Part shown: piece by piece, positions 46,351 through 56,863 of the stretch
Layout: each line of letters opens with the position of its first letter
How positions within the stretch are numbered: the stretch's first letter is position 1
Translations under genes and position numbers: made by a program
DNA from: Isoetes taiwanensis
Taxonomy: Eukaryota > Streptophyta > Lycopodiopsida > Isoetales > Isoetaceae
Length of the DNA stretch: 64,000 bases
Assembly: GCA_021234155.1 (NCBI GenBank)
Contig: JAJEKV010000017.1
Coordinates: 20,528,501-20,592,500, forward strand
Direction: 5' to 3'
The notes under the pieces: generated by a model
What the model saw: the letters and a program-made list of their open reading frames with translations, nothing else
What the model was told of the DNA's origin: nothing
Database searches by the model: none

Positions 46351-47639
46351 CTTTATTGATAGTATCAAAGAAAGGGCTTTTCACCTTTACTCTAAGGGTA
46401 GTATCCAAAGTTATATTGGCCAATGAAAAGAGTTGTCAAAAGAGCGGAAATAAGCTCCCTTTTCTGGTGACTCTTCCTTCACAGATTTCTATTCGCAGTT
46501 AATAAAACTGCCTATCTTGCTTAACAACATTCTAGAATAGAACTGCCCATTTTTCTTAACAACATTCTAGAAGCATTTCTTAGCTATTAGACTAGGATAT
46601 GATGTTCATCTGTCTAATTTACTTTCCTGGTTTAATTAGCAAAGTGAATATTGTAAAACCACAGGCAAACTTAAATGGTTTGGTCTCTTGCGGAACCGAC
46701 CACGAGAAAGGATTTGTAAGATGAAATTGCAATTTCCTAGCTTTAGAGAGGCAAAGTGGATGAGCTTATTCATGCTCTTATTTCCAATTCTTTGAAACCT
46801 TTGCAATCTCTACTAGCAGCTACCTAGATATGTTTTAGTAATACTTGTTTTTGGGAACAATGGAAATACTAGGGTTCAAATCCCTTGGTGCCTTGAACTT
46901 CAGAAACTCGATCATCAATGTTTTGATAAATGCAGTCATCAATGTTTTCATGAACCAATCATTAATGTTTTAACAGATAAAACTTGCATCAATACTTTGA
47001 AAACTTGTATCAATTTTCTTGCTAAACTTGCATATATATCGTGACTTCTTACTTCAAAATAACAATGGTCTTACTTCAAAAGAACAATGGGATGTTCAAC
47101 GAACCTTTCTTAATTTGTTATAGAAACCATTAACGATTTTAGGTAACAAAACATTAATTATGTAAAACATTAATTATGTAATGGAGAAATATATAATAGT
47201 TATTTATTCATAGTGGCAATGATCTTGAAGTTTAATTAAATTTACTAATATTCTAAAGCATTATTTCTTTGTCCCGGTACCAACATGCAAACATTCACTA
47301 TCATGATGGTAAATTATTCACATTTAGTCATAATAAAGCAATAAATTTTGTTGTATCGAAGGACATTGATTCCTCTGAAAAAATATAGATAATCTCATAT
47401 GTAAACCATTTTAGATTGGACAAACAATTAAAAGCAAATCCATAGTGCTTTATCGTCTATAACATTAACTATTATATACTTAAAATGCATAAGAAAACGC
47501 TATCATAAACCAAACAAATAAACTATCATAAAGAACCAATGAAAGTGAACTATGATAACAAACTAGAACAATAAATCACAAGTAAAAACCACATTATATA
47601 ACTAGTGGCAGTTATTCAACATATTAACCCACTTAGTAA
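46351..47639. other. Non-coding interval
   Basis: AT-rich; no gene or repeat supported apart from two near-copies of AACTGCCCATTTTTCTTAAC-like sequence near 46,505 and 46,543 (AACAACATTCTAGAA follows each). Confidence 0.4.
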
Positions 47640-49252
47640 TATCACTTTATTTTAGTGGTTTCATGTAAAAATTGTTGTGAAAAACTGGTAATGATTCTTT
47701 TTTGGGGGCCTTGTGAAAAATAGAAAGGGAAAAGGAAAAAGAAAAAGGGGGATAGGGAAATTGACAAAAGGAAAAGAGGAAGAGGGTGGGAAAGGAGAAA
47801 AAGCAGCACGTGAAAAAGGTGAGGAAAAATGAATGGAAAAGGTACGAGAAAATAAAAATGGAAAGAGAAATAGAAAAAGAAGGGGAAAGGAAAGGGCAAA
47901 AGGGCACATGGAAAAAGATAAGATAAGATAAATTTTTACGTCCACGGGAACCCAACGGGTTATGGGACGGCACATGCAAGGGCAACAGCCCATCTAACAC
48001 CTGGGGACTAGGCCCCATCACCAAACACAATAACCAAATATTAAAAGGCTACCAAGAATAAGATAAGATAATGCTAATGCTAGTAGTAAATTTATGCTTC
48101 TAAAATTATCTAGACATAGCCAGTCCAAGGATTGGAAGGCCATTGATCTAGAATAATTGCTGCGCCTCCCCTGTACACTGCCCATTTCTTTTGCAGGCGG
48201 GCTGCCCTCACCTTGCAGAGCTCCTCCTTACGGTTACACAATTGAAGAGGGGAGAGGTCCTCCTGTACTGAGAAACTAGTCCCTCTGAGATGGTTTCCAT
48301 GCTGAAGAACATGTAAGCGGCTAAGAGTGTCTTGAAACCGAACCAAAAGATGGCGAGGACGATTAGGTCTTGCCGCTCCCACCCTAGTAAAGAAAGGATG
48401 AAAAAGGAAGGCAAATGAAAAAAGAAAAGGGAGGCAAATGAAAAGGAAAAGGGAAAAATGAAAAAGGGAAAGAGGGTGAGGAAAGGAGGAAAAGGGGCAC
48501 GTAAAAAAGGTGCGAAAAAAGGAACGAAAAAAGGCATGGGAAAAGGGAAAGGGAAAGGGAAAGGGAAAGGGAAAGGGAAAGGGAAAGAAAAAAGGAAGGG
48601 GGAAGGGAAAGAGGAAAAGGCACAGGAAAAAGGGAAAAGGGCGGAGAAAGGATGAAAAGGGAAGGAAAAAGAAAAGAGAGATGGAAAGGGGGGAAGGAAA
48701 AGGAAAAAGGGTACAAGAAAAAAGGGGAGAGATGAATGAGAAAACAGAGGGCATGGGATAAAGAGGAAGGGGAAAGGAAGAAAAGGGGCACATGAAAAAG
48801 ACGGGGAAAAGGAAAACAAAAGGCATGGGAAAAGGGAAAGGGAAAGAGAAAAAGGGCACGGGAAAATTAGAAAGAAAGGAGAAAGACTGGAAAAAGTCCA
48901 TCCGAAAAAGGGCAAGGGAAAAAGGAAAAGAGAAGGGAATGGAAGGGAAGGGAGAAAGGGGTTAAAAAACGAAAAAAAGCAGAAGGGAAAAATAAGGTGT
49001 GTAGGGAAAATAGGAAAAAGGGAAAAGAAAAGAAGAAAATGCGTAAGAGAATGATGAAAAAAGGAAACGCGGGATAGAGCAAAAGACAAAGGAAAGGGGA
49101 AGGATGTCGAATATATAAAAACCTATTATAGCCCAGCAATGCTGGACTTGGTTTCTATTATATTAGATTTATGAAAAGGATTTTGAGATGACCAGGTTTT
49201 CATCCACACAAGTTCCCAACTTATGCTCAGCAATGCTGGGCACTATTACTAG
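47640..49252 (+). mobile_element. Second purine-rich block ending in a Helitron-type 3' terminus
   Basis: The plus strand is nearly pure A/G at 47,700-47,915 and 48,375-49,110, including about eight GGGAAA units near 48,540. It is followed by a degenerate hairpin (GCCCAGCAATGCTGG near 49,131) and then, at 49,225-49,241, the same hairpin GCTCAGCAATGCTGGGC, seven bases, and CTAG at 49,249-49,252 followed by T. It resembles the element ending at 30,093. A minus-strand LINE tail has inserted in the purine tract. The 5' end is not identified. Confidence 0.6.
47918..48372 (-). mobile_element. 5'-truncated LINE inserted in the purine-rich block
   Basis: On the minus strand it ends CCCATAACCCGTTGGGTT, then CCCGTGGACGTAAAAA and a TTATC microsatellite (47,918-47,937 plus strand). 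Upstream (up to about 48,372) is non-purine-biased sequence with a broken frame (LQKKWAVYRGGAAIILDQW). The purine tract resumes on both sides. The tail hairpin has A-A-C-C-C/G-G-G-T-T in place of A-G-G-C-C/G-G-C-C-T of the other copies. Confidence 0.65.
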
Positions 49253-50329
49253 TATATATTAACAACTCCAAAGGGAGAGTTTAGATGACTAAAAATAAAT
49301 GCCTGCCACCTTTTACATGGACTGTTATAAAAAAAGGAGTGATTGAAATTTTCCCAAATCATACATAAACCATTCGAAGTATTTGTAGCCTCAATCTAGA
49401 TAGAAGAGTAAACAGGTCCAATCCAGTCAGCTAAATTTGAGCATTCAAAATTAGGTAGCCTCAATTCTTGCAAAAGAGTTATGTCAGCATTGTACTCTCT
49501 AATCTGAGAGATAGCTCTTCTTCTTTTCAATGTTGTTCAAATACGCGTATTTTTTAAAAATGCATACGTACCCTCCCGTACCGTATGGTATACGTATTTT
49601 TAAAAAAATACGTCTGCAGCTTTTTAAAAAAAACAGACACTAGTTTTTCAAAATAGACTTACTTTGTACTCACTAGGGATTGAACCTGGATCTCCTACAC
49701 AACAAATTAACATGCTAACCAACATTCCAACAATCTATTTGTAGTTTAGTTTCATTTTTAGTAATATTTAAGCTTTTTCATTTAATTTAAAAAAAAACGT
49801 ATTTTAAGCACTTTTAGCATTATGACAAAAATACATATTTTTTCAAAAATATACGGTATGGTATACGTGACAACATAACATTGCTTTTTTAAAGGGCCTT
49901 TAATTCCTCTCAAATTCCAAGAAAGGATCTTCATGCTATAAAAGCAATAGGAGGAAAAGATGGAAAGAGATCAATTCTCTAAATTCTCTTTGACTTTGTT
50001 TTACGGTATTGTTTGGGGGTTCCTAATAAGTTAAGAATTCTATTTGATTGCTTAACTTTAGACTTGGTTTTGGTTCTCCCCTTTTTGACCTTAGGACTGG
50101 GAAATAAAGAACATGACAAATAAATATCATCACCCCAGGACCCACTATCAATTGTGCTTTCTAGGACAATTATCATTATCATTTTCTTTATCAGAGTTCT
50201 CTTTGTTAGAAGTTACCTGATCTTGAAGGTGAGAACAACTTCAAAATTTAGATTCACAGCATAAGCTTGACTTTGAGCTTGTATCATTATTTTTACCAAT
50301 AAATGCAATTACATTACTATGAAGAGGAT
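49253..50329. other. Non-coding interval
   Basis: No gene. An AT-rich patch at 49,540-49,880 has inverted TACGTATTTTT/ATACGGTATGGTATACG words and may be a decayed MITE. Within it, on the minus strand near 49,735-49,670, TTGGTTAGCATG and GGTTCAATCCC are spaced like tRNA promoter boxes, a possible SINE. Confidence 0.35.
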
Positions 50330-52226
50330 TAGATCTTCCCGGATATTGCCAACTCCTCATTTGTGTTGCTTGGGGGTCCCTCTTGCCCTTTGCTGTCACT
50401 ATCCTTTCTATCTGTATAATGTGTCATATTACCTTCCTGTCCTAACTGTATTCCATCTTTCCCATTTTTTGATCCATTAACATCTATTTTTTGTGAAGAT
50501 TCCCTTGACCGCATTAAACATCCTTCATCACTTATTGTTGCCAAATGTTCCATCGTCCACTATGACCACTTTGTCCACCAATTTCCACATGCAATTGACA
50601 AGTTGTAGAGCAACTTTGGAGATTGAGTCATTATGAAGTGAATTTTCAGGTTGTCTGGGGTTATCGGGGTTTTCAAAGGATATCAGATAAATCAATTAAT
50701 GGTGATAATGGGGGGGAGGGTATCGGGGTCAAGATAGAATCTTGGTAAATATGGGCTTGGAAGTAAGAGTAGGCCTGAGAGAAATCGTGGCTCTTCTTTA
50801 ATACGCACAAAAGCCATTATTTAAATTAGCTAGACCTCAAAACTATTCGAGCAGTGGATCTTGCTTTGGGAGCCTGCAATATCTGCAATGTCTGCATCAG
50901 TCTCTTTGTTTTCCATAGTTAATGACCCTTCTTTTCCCTTCGAGTCTTCTCTTTGCTTCCCCGTTGCTGCTTTTTTAGATTCCTGCATAATGTCGTTCAA
51001 TGTCTTATATAAATCGTATTCTTTGGTATTGCATAGGGGCCTTTCCTTTGAGCATTAATTTGTTATGCTCAATATTGGCTTTTGTCAACAATCGGAGATT
51101 ATTTGCTTAAATTATTTTTTCCATTAACCAGTTCTTTCTTGCCATTAAGAATTCTTTTAATGGCAGCATTCTCATTGAATAATGTGCCCTTATTGAGAAC
51201 CTTAATTGTTGAAGGAGCAAGATGAAATGTTGTCCTGAGATATTGAGCTGTTGTTCATCTTTTCCACCAGTTGCTGCTGCTTTTCCTTAAATTCTCTTTT
51301 TTTGAGAATTCTTCTCTTACTGCCATTAACTTTAGCATATGGAATGCATTGTTGAAATTTAACTTGAGTCGAGCTATAATTCTGACCTTGATTATTCATA
51401 ATCAATGTTCTGCACTTTCCTGAAGATTTATCCAACTTGTGAATATGATTAATATCCCCTTGTGATCTCTTTTGAGCCTGACCAACTGATTCTCCTCTAA
51501 CCATTTTAATCTTGCGCAAAGCGAGTTGTAGAAATGCCTGGCATTGCAATTCTGGAAACAATTTGGTAATCCTACCCATCCTAATTGTAGGTTCATAGGT
51601 TTACCAAGAAAATCAATCAGAGGAATGGAAGTAGGAATAGGTTTGGAAATGTCAAGCTTGATATAACATTTAGGTGGTCTGTATTGGGAGAATTCTGAGG
51701 AAATATAGATCCAATGGAGTTTAAAATTTTGGAAAAGCAATCCTCATTCCAATAAATAGGAGAAAGGTCACTCATACTCACAGAGGCAATAAAGAATTTT
51801 CCAAATTCACTGATAGGCAAAGAGGGACTCCATTTTATGAAGGAAATCTGAGAAGTGTTAAAGGTTGAGCGACCCAATTTGAGCATGAAATTTGCAGTTC
51901 CGCTCTTACCACATCCATTAAAAGATAAGGATAATTTAGCCAATAGATGGAGTTGATGACAATTCCTTTATGGAGTCTAAGAAGATGATCCCATAAATGT
52001 TGAATGCTAATTCCAACTTTTTCAACACAGATAATAACAGTTATTGATGACAGAGATTCAATCTTTGAAGCAATGGAAGAATTGTTCAGATGAATACCTT
52101 TGAAGAGCTGGAGATTAGGCCGAGTCAGGTACTGCATGTTATAAAATTCTTGGGTAAGATCACGATCAAAAGTGGGAACTCCATTTGCCTCAATGATGGG
52201 GGCAATATTGTCGATCCCTGGATCCT

Positions 52227-52269
<43 letters not shown>

Positions 52270-52529
52270 TATTTTTACGTCAAGAGATTGTCCCATTGAG
52301 GAACATCTGTGGAGAAATGTTGCATTTCTTTTGAAAGGAAATTCAAATCAGCAAAGTCCCCAAATTTTAATACCTTTGAAGGATCAGAGTGAAAGGAGCT
52401 TAATTGATTGAGAAGATCGCCTCTTTGATTTGAAGGAAGGAGCATAAACTTATGAAGCAGAATGAGAGAATTGGCACTTAGGTTTTTGAAAATATTTGAA
52501 TTTTTAGGATTTTCGGGGAAATTAGCCAT
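50330..52529 (-). pseudogene. L1 ORF1 (DUF4283-like), second copy
   Basis: The minus strand starts MANFPENPKNSNIFK at 52,529 and reads through broken frames. It passes a DUF4283-like region with FGKFFIASVSMSDLSPIYW (near 51,790) and NEDCFSKILNSIGS, a short Cys/His cluster (NCFQNCNARHFYNSLC near 51,545) where a zinc knuckle is expected, and a hydrophilic C-terminal part down to 50,330. It resembles, but is not the same copy as, the ORF1 at 16,049-17,187. In plant L1s this is the RNA-binding protein. No ORF2 is attached; 50,329 and below is unrelated. A microsatellite-tailed insertion lies inside at 52,227-52,300. Confidence 0.6.
52227..52300 (-). repeat. (TATC)n tail inside the L1 ORF1
   Basis: About ten TAGA units (52,227-52,269 plus strand) adjoin TATTTTTACGTC and GATTGTCCCATTG. 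On the minus strand this is TCCCATTG-like, GACGTAAAAATA and (CTAT)n, the arrangement of the LINE tails. ORF1 coding similarity continues on both sides. Confidence 0.55.
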
Positions 52530-53150
52530 TAATAAAAGGGGGAAATAGAGCTCGGCGAGGAAAAACAAAAGAGTTTGGCCAAGATAAAATCAAAGGATAC
52601 AATCTGAGAAGAAATAAGGACAAATACGGAAAAGAAAGAAAGATTTAGTAGAAAGACCAAATTAATGCCAGAAAATGCAAAAACCAAGGGAGTTAAATCT
52701 CAGTTTCATTCAGAAAAAACCTTAACCAAAATCTTTTTATCTGTTCAGTCACAAAATACATGGAAGATTGCTGTTGGAGAGATATTTTTCTTTCCTATGA
52801 ATTCAAAAAGCCAAGAAACAGTGATTTCATTTTCGAATTCTTCTCAGCAGGGGATAAAAGTGTATTCAAGCCTGAACAAATGATCCGAAAATATCTGCTT
52901 GAATATCAAATGTTCCCAAAGTTATGAGAAAGATCCTTGAAGAAAACCACATGTAATTCTCTGATCTTGCTTCAGAATTACAAAGAAACTCCTATCAATA
53001 TGAAGCTCAAAACAAGGAGAATCTGTTGTTTACTTGGCCTCTACAAGGCCAGCAATGAATTTTGCCAAAGATCCGATTCAATAGCTTGAATTCTTATGGG
53101 AATTCATCAAGAAACCATTTGAATCAGATAAGACAAAAATTTCAAGAAAA
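52530..53150. other. Non-coding interval
   Basis: No recognised gene. It is probably the 5' leader of the minus-strand L1 copy at first, then unrelated sequence. Confidence 0.3.
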
Positions 53151-53592
53151 TTGACGCTGCTTGGCGGACGTGGCATCTTCCCGACCAAGCCAAAAAGTTT
53201 TGGGATTCGCAAACATTACCGTCCATTTGGCAAGTGCAAATTCACTATTACTTTGCTATTTGGAGAGGCAAAAGAGCTAACTGATGCACAGCTAGCTGCA
53301 AGAGCTAGAGCCAAGTTAAGGATTTCTAGAAAGAATCCTTCTCAAAATGTTATGGACATAGCAAATATGGCAGGTGCAGCAAAAGAAATAGATGAAGTGG
53401 ATGACCAGGTACAACATGATGCTGATCCATTGCATGAGCCTGCGTATGCAATCTAGGATAGTCAAGATCCTCTAGAAGATGATGATAACGAGAATAAACA
53501 AGAAGATGAGAATGCAATGTTGGAGATGTTGTTTGATTTGGATGAAGACGAGGACAATGATGAAGAGCGACATTTTAAACGGCATCGACATT
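53151..53592 (+). pseudogene. Unrecognised basic/acidic protein fragment
   Basis: The frame reads GRGIFPTKPKSFGIRKHYRP, a Leu/Ala/Arg-rich middle (LTDAQLAARARAKLRI), then VMDIANMAGAAKEIDEVDDQ, stops at 53,456, and after that the acidic end DNENKQEDENAMLE and HFKRHRH. From 53,479 on it is the same module as the end of the protein at 35,141-36,327; before that the two differ. A splice-acceptor-like TCCTCTAG precedes the shared part. No domain recognised. Confidence 0.35.
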
Positions 53593-54227
53593 AGTAGTTG
53601 TGATATTTGGACCATTAAATATTATCTTGATTTAGATGTTGAATAGTTAAATGTGTTAACTTTAGAAGAACGTTGTTTAGGAAGTTATAAAGGTCGAATT
53701 TAAGAGTTGTAATTGTGCCATGTGGCAAGACTATAGACTGTGGAGATTTATTGTAGAATCTATATAAGGAAGCAAAATGCGTTGTTATGGGAGAGACTCT
53801 TGAATAGAAATCATTATTGCCGCCGATTTGTGCTCCTCGTATGCGTGTCTTAACTTGCTTTTTAAGTGTTGCTTAAGAATTACTAATATGAACACTAATC
53901 ATTCCGTTAAGCACCTAATTGAAAATATCTAACAACTTATTAAGCAAAGACTCATAATGCTTGGATTTATGGTCAATTGGCCTCACGGCTTGACCTAGTT
54001 CTTGGCTTGCACCAAAGTGCATTGTTCAAATCCAGAATGGGCTCCTTTGTCTCAACAAGCATTGTTTTACTTGCAGTACGGCAAACCCTAGCACAGTTTA
54101 TTCCATCAGTTTCTACCATAGTTGCTTCAGAACTTCCTGGTAAGCAAGGATTACAATCACAAAATCAGTTCATTTCTGTCATTGCTCATGCATTCTAAGC
54201 ATTGGAACACTGTTTGATAGTTTCTAC
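53479..54227 (+). repeat. Direct repeat, copy 2
   Basis: Matches 36,212-36,958 throughout, including the acidic coding end, the CTATATAAGG box, the small open frame with LLAVRQTLAQ and the GATAGTTTCTAC end. Sequence after 54,227 differs from that after 36,958. Confidence 0.8.
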
Positions 54228-54600
54228 TGGCAATTTCGTTTTTGCTGAAATTGAGGTCTGTTACAGTGGTAATTTGACCTATTTTCCTGAAACTTTATGG
54301 GTAGTTGCATATACCAGTGACCTATCAGATTGCCAAATTTCGTGCATAATATCAAAGTACAACTTGAGATACTATGCATAATCATAGGCTGGTTTATGCA
54401 GTCAGATCAGATCACCAAGCATATCTAATCATGATTGATAGAATTTATATATAAGAGTTTAGCAGAGGAACGAAGGAAAAGGAAGGAAATTAGACTCAAG
54501 CAAGAGTTTGAGAGAGTAGAGAGGCGAGAAGGACGAGCAAGCAAAGACTTTCGCTATTAGATCTTCACAAATTCTTCCCGACATACATACCATCTTTACC

Positions 54601-55600
54601 ATGACCACTCCTACACTAACATCAAAACCATATATAGCTTATCCTAGATATGGTCGAGAATACCGCAAACTTCGCATAAAATCGTTTGAAAATACCATTA
54701 AATGGGCCGATGCCCATAGATTGAAGTTGTTTCCAATCACTCTGGATGGGAAACCAGCTGATTGGATCAATGATCCATCAACCACATTCACTTCCTGGAC
54801 TGATATGAAATCATTATTTCTGACTTTGTTCTAGACTGTACCTACAAACAAAGAATTAAAAGATGAACTGCATACACTTCAGATAAAGCCTGGAGAGCAT
54901 CCTAGAAACTTTTCTCTTCGAGTTCTTGAACTAACCAACCAAATGGAACCAAAACCACATCAAGAAGATGTTGTGGCTTGGTTCATTGATGGATTTCCAA
55001 CTCGCATAAAACAACAACTGGAGCTAGATGCTCCAGATAGTCTAGACCTTGCAGTCAAGAGAGCTGCATGGTTATGGAAATTTTGGCTGTTGAAAAGAAT
55101 AAGCAACCAGAAATAGATTCCTTGGTGCAAAAGAAAGTTGCACAAGAAATCAAGACCGTAAAAGAGATGCATTCTAAATTGCAATTCAAGGAAGAAGGGA
55201 TGAAGAAAATGGCTCAGACTGAACAGAAGAGGAGTTTCATTTGCGGTACTAGATGCTCAAAACCTGGACACTATGCGACGAACGAATGCATGAATTTAGA
55301 GAAGAAGATTTGCCACATTTGTGAAAAAATGAATCATAATACGAAGGATTGCTATTTTAATTCTAGAAACAAACGGAAAAGTGTTACAGAAACTTCTGCT
55401 TTTGCTGTGTCCCCATAGCCAAAAGAGAAAAAAACTCTCCAAATGGCTAGCTGTTGGAATTGCGGTGAGAAAGGACACTTCTCCCGTGAATGTAAACAAC
55501 CAAGAAAGGAGAATAACACGTCTAAGGAAAATTCTGAACATAGGGCTCAAGATGCTCGTATGGTTAGCTTGGACTATGTTGTGGATGTGAATGCTGTAAC
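54601..55600 (+). pseudogene. Gag with three zinc knuckles
   Basis: Starts ATG at 54,601 (MTTPTLTSKPYIAYPRYGRE). A Retrotrans_gag-like domain includes WADAHRLKLFPITLDG, LDGKPADWINDP and SWTDMKSLFLTLF, a stop at 54,832, and on to PGEHPRNFSLRVLELTNQM. A lysine-rich helix follows, then three CCHC-like knuckles: CSKPGHYATNEC near 55,256, CHICEKMNHNTKDC near 55,313, and CWNCGEKGHFSREC at 55,452-55,493. Gag packages the element RNA; knuckles bind RNA. Two in-frame breaks make it a relic. Confidence 0.75.
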
Positions 55601-55859
55601 TAGGCAAAAGGGATTCAAATTCCTAATTCTTATGAAAAACCAACTAAAGAGAAGGAGAGGAAATATCTGTATGTTCATGAAGAACAAGGGATTTATAATG
55701 AGGTTAGAAATAAGATTCAAGATATTCAAAAGGAAAATCTTGATGATGAAACACTTGGCTTGAATAGCAGTATAAGTGATATAGGTACAATTAAACAACG
55801 TGCAAAACTTGATGGTTCAGACCCCATTGAAAGTGGTGGCTAAATACTTTCCTAGTTTT

Positions 55860-56500
55860 AAAGAAATAACAAATATTGATGGTGTAGAGGAAGATATCAT
55901 TAAGTTAAACCAGGAAATTCAAAAGTTGACAATTCCCATTCCTCTTATTGTACTAGGAAAGTACGTAATGGATTTGGGAATACCAGAAGAGCTTATCTCT
56001 CATGATATGGTTGCTGTCTATAAGACTGAATCAACGAATAAATTAAACTCAGTGGTCACTGTTCTCCTTAAGGGATAGAGATTCCAAAAGTCCCGTGGAT
56101 GGTGGTGCGGTGTGAATATTATGACAAATGCATTGCGTAAAAGGTTAAGATTGAATGACCTGCATGAAGCTCCTTTCGATGTTAAAATGGCTGATCATAG
56201 GAAGGTTGCACCATTAGGGATATTGAAGAATATTCCATTTTCTATAGGAGATTTACGTTTTGAACAAGATTTTGTTGTGTTGGAAACACAGCCTAAAGCT
56301 ACTGATTACCAATTGCTTTTAGGAAGGCCATGGTTGCGGGCTTCTAAAGCTGTACATGATTGGTCAACAAACACCCTTACTTTATCTAACCAAGGCATGT
56401 TAGCCAAGATTAATTTGCCTTCGAGATCAGTAACAATCTCGAAAGAAGAGATTGTATTTTCAGATAGTGATGATGAGGAGGGTGTTTATGAAGAAGAAGA
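55860..56500 (+). pseudogene. Retropepsin-like protease region
   Basis: Near 56,092-56,122 the sequence reads a V-D-G-G then, after a one-base loss, GVNIMTNALRK, the D-G-G/S-A-x-V-N variant of the aspartic protease motif in plant gypsy elements. It is followed by DYQLLLGRPWLRASKAVHDW (56,307-56,366), the conserved second half. The upstream frame stops at 56,076. The C-terminal acidic linker (SDSDDEEGVYEEEDEEED) leads to the RT. Confidence 0.65.
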
Positions 56501-56863
56501 TGAGGAAGAGGACTTTTACAATGTTGATGTGTTCGAGGAATATCAAACGGATTTTGCAACTTGTTTCATGGTGGAATAAGTGATGGATTATCCTGCTGAT
56601 TTTACAGAAGTACAGCAAGGAAATGCAGTTTTACAACCCCAACCAGCCCATACATTGCAAGGAAATAATATATATCCTTATTTAGGCACTCCGGAAGTGG
56701 AAGGAATAAACCTAGGGTCTGTAAATGAGCCTCAAGTTGTATATTTGCGCAAAAATATGCCATTGATTATACGAGAGTCTACCATAAAGTTGTTCCATCA
56801 GTATAAGGATGTATTTGCATGGAGTTATAAAGACCTTAGAGGAATTCACATGATGTTTGTCTT

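Noticed and set aside
48538-48592. GGGAAA array as a telomere-like repeat
   Set aside because: The plant telomere unit is TTTAGGG; this is simple sequence within the purine tract.
47642-49139. Open frames of up to 293 codons on the minus strand and Lys/Gly-rich frames on the plus strand
   Set aside because: Same cause: low-complexity purine tract without stop codons. Not genes.
49668-49738. tRNA gene on the minus strand
   Set aside because: B-box-like GGTTCAATCCC and an A-box-like word are seen, but the D and anticodon arms do not pair well.
36212-54227. The two direct repeats as LTRs of a single 18-kb element
   Set aside because: Their ends lack TG...CA, they begin inside a coding sequence, and the interval contains unrelated nested elements including one arm of the inverted repeat.
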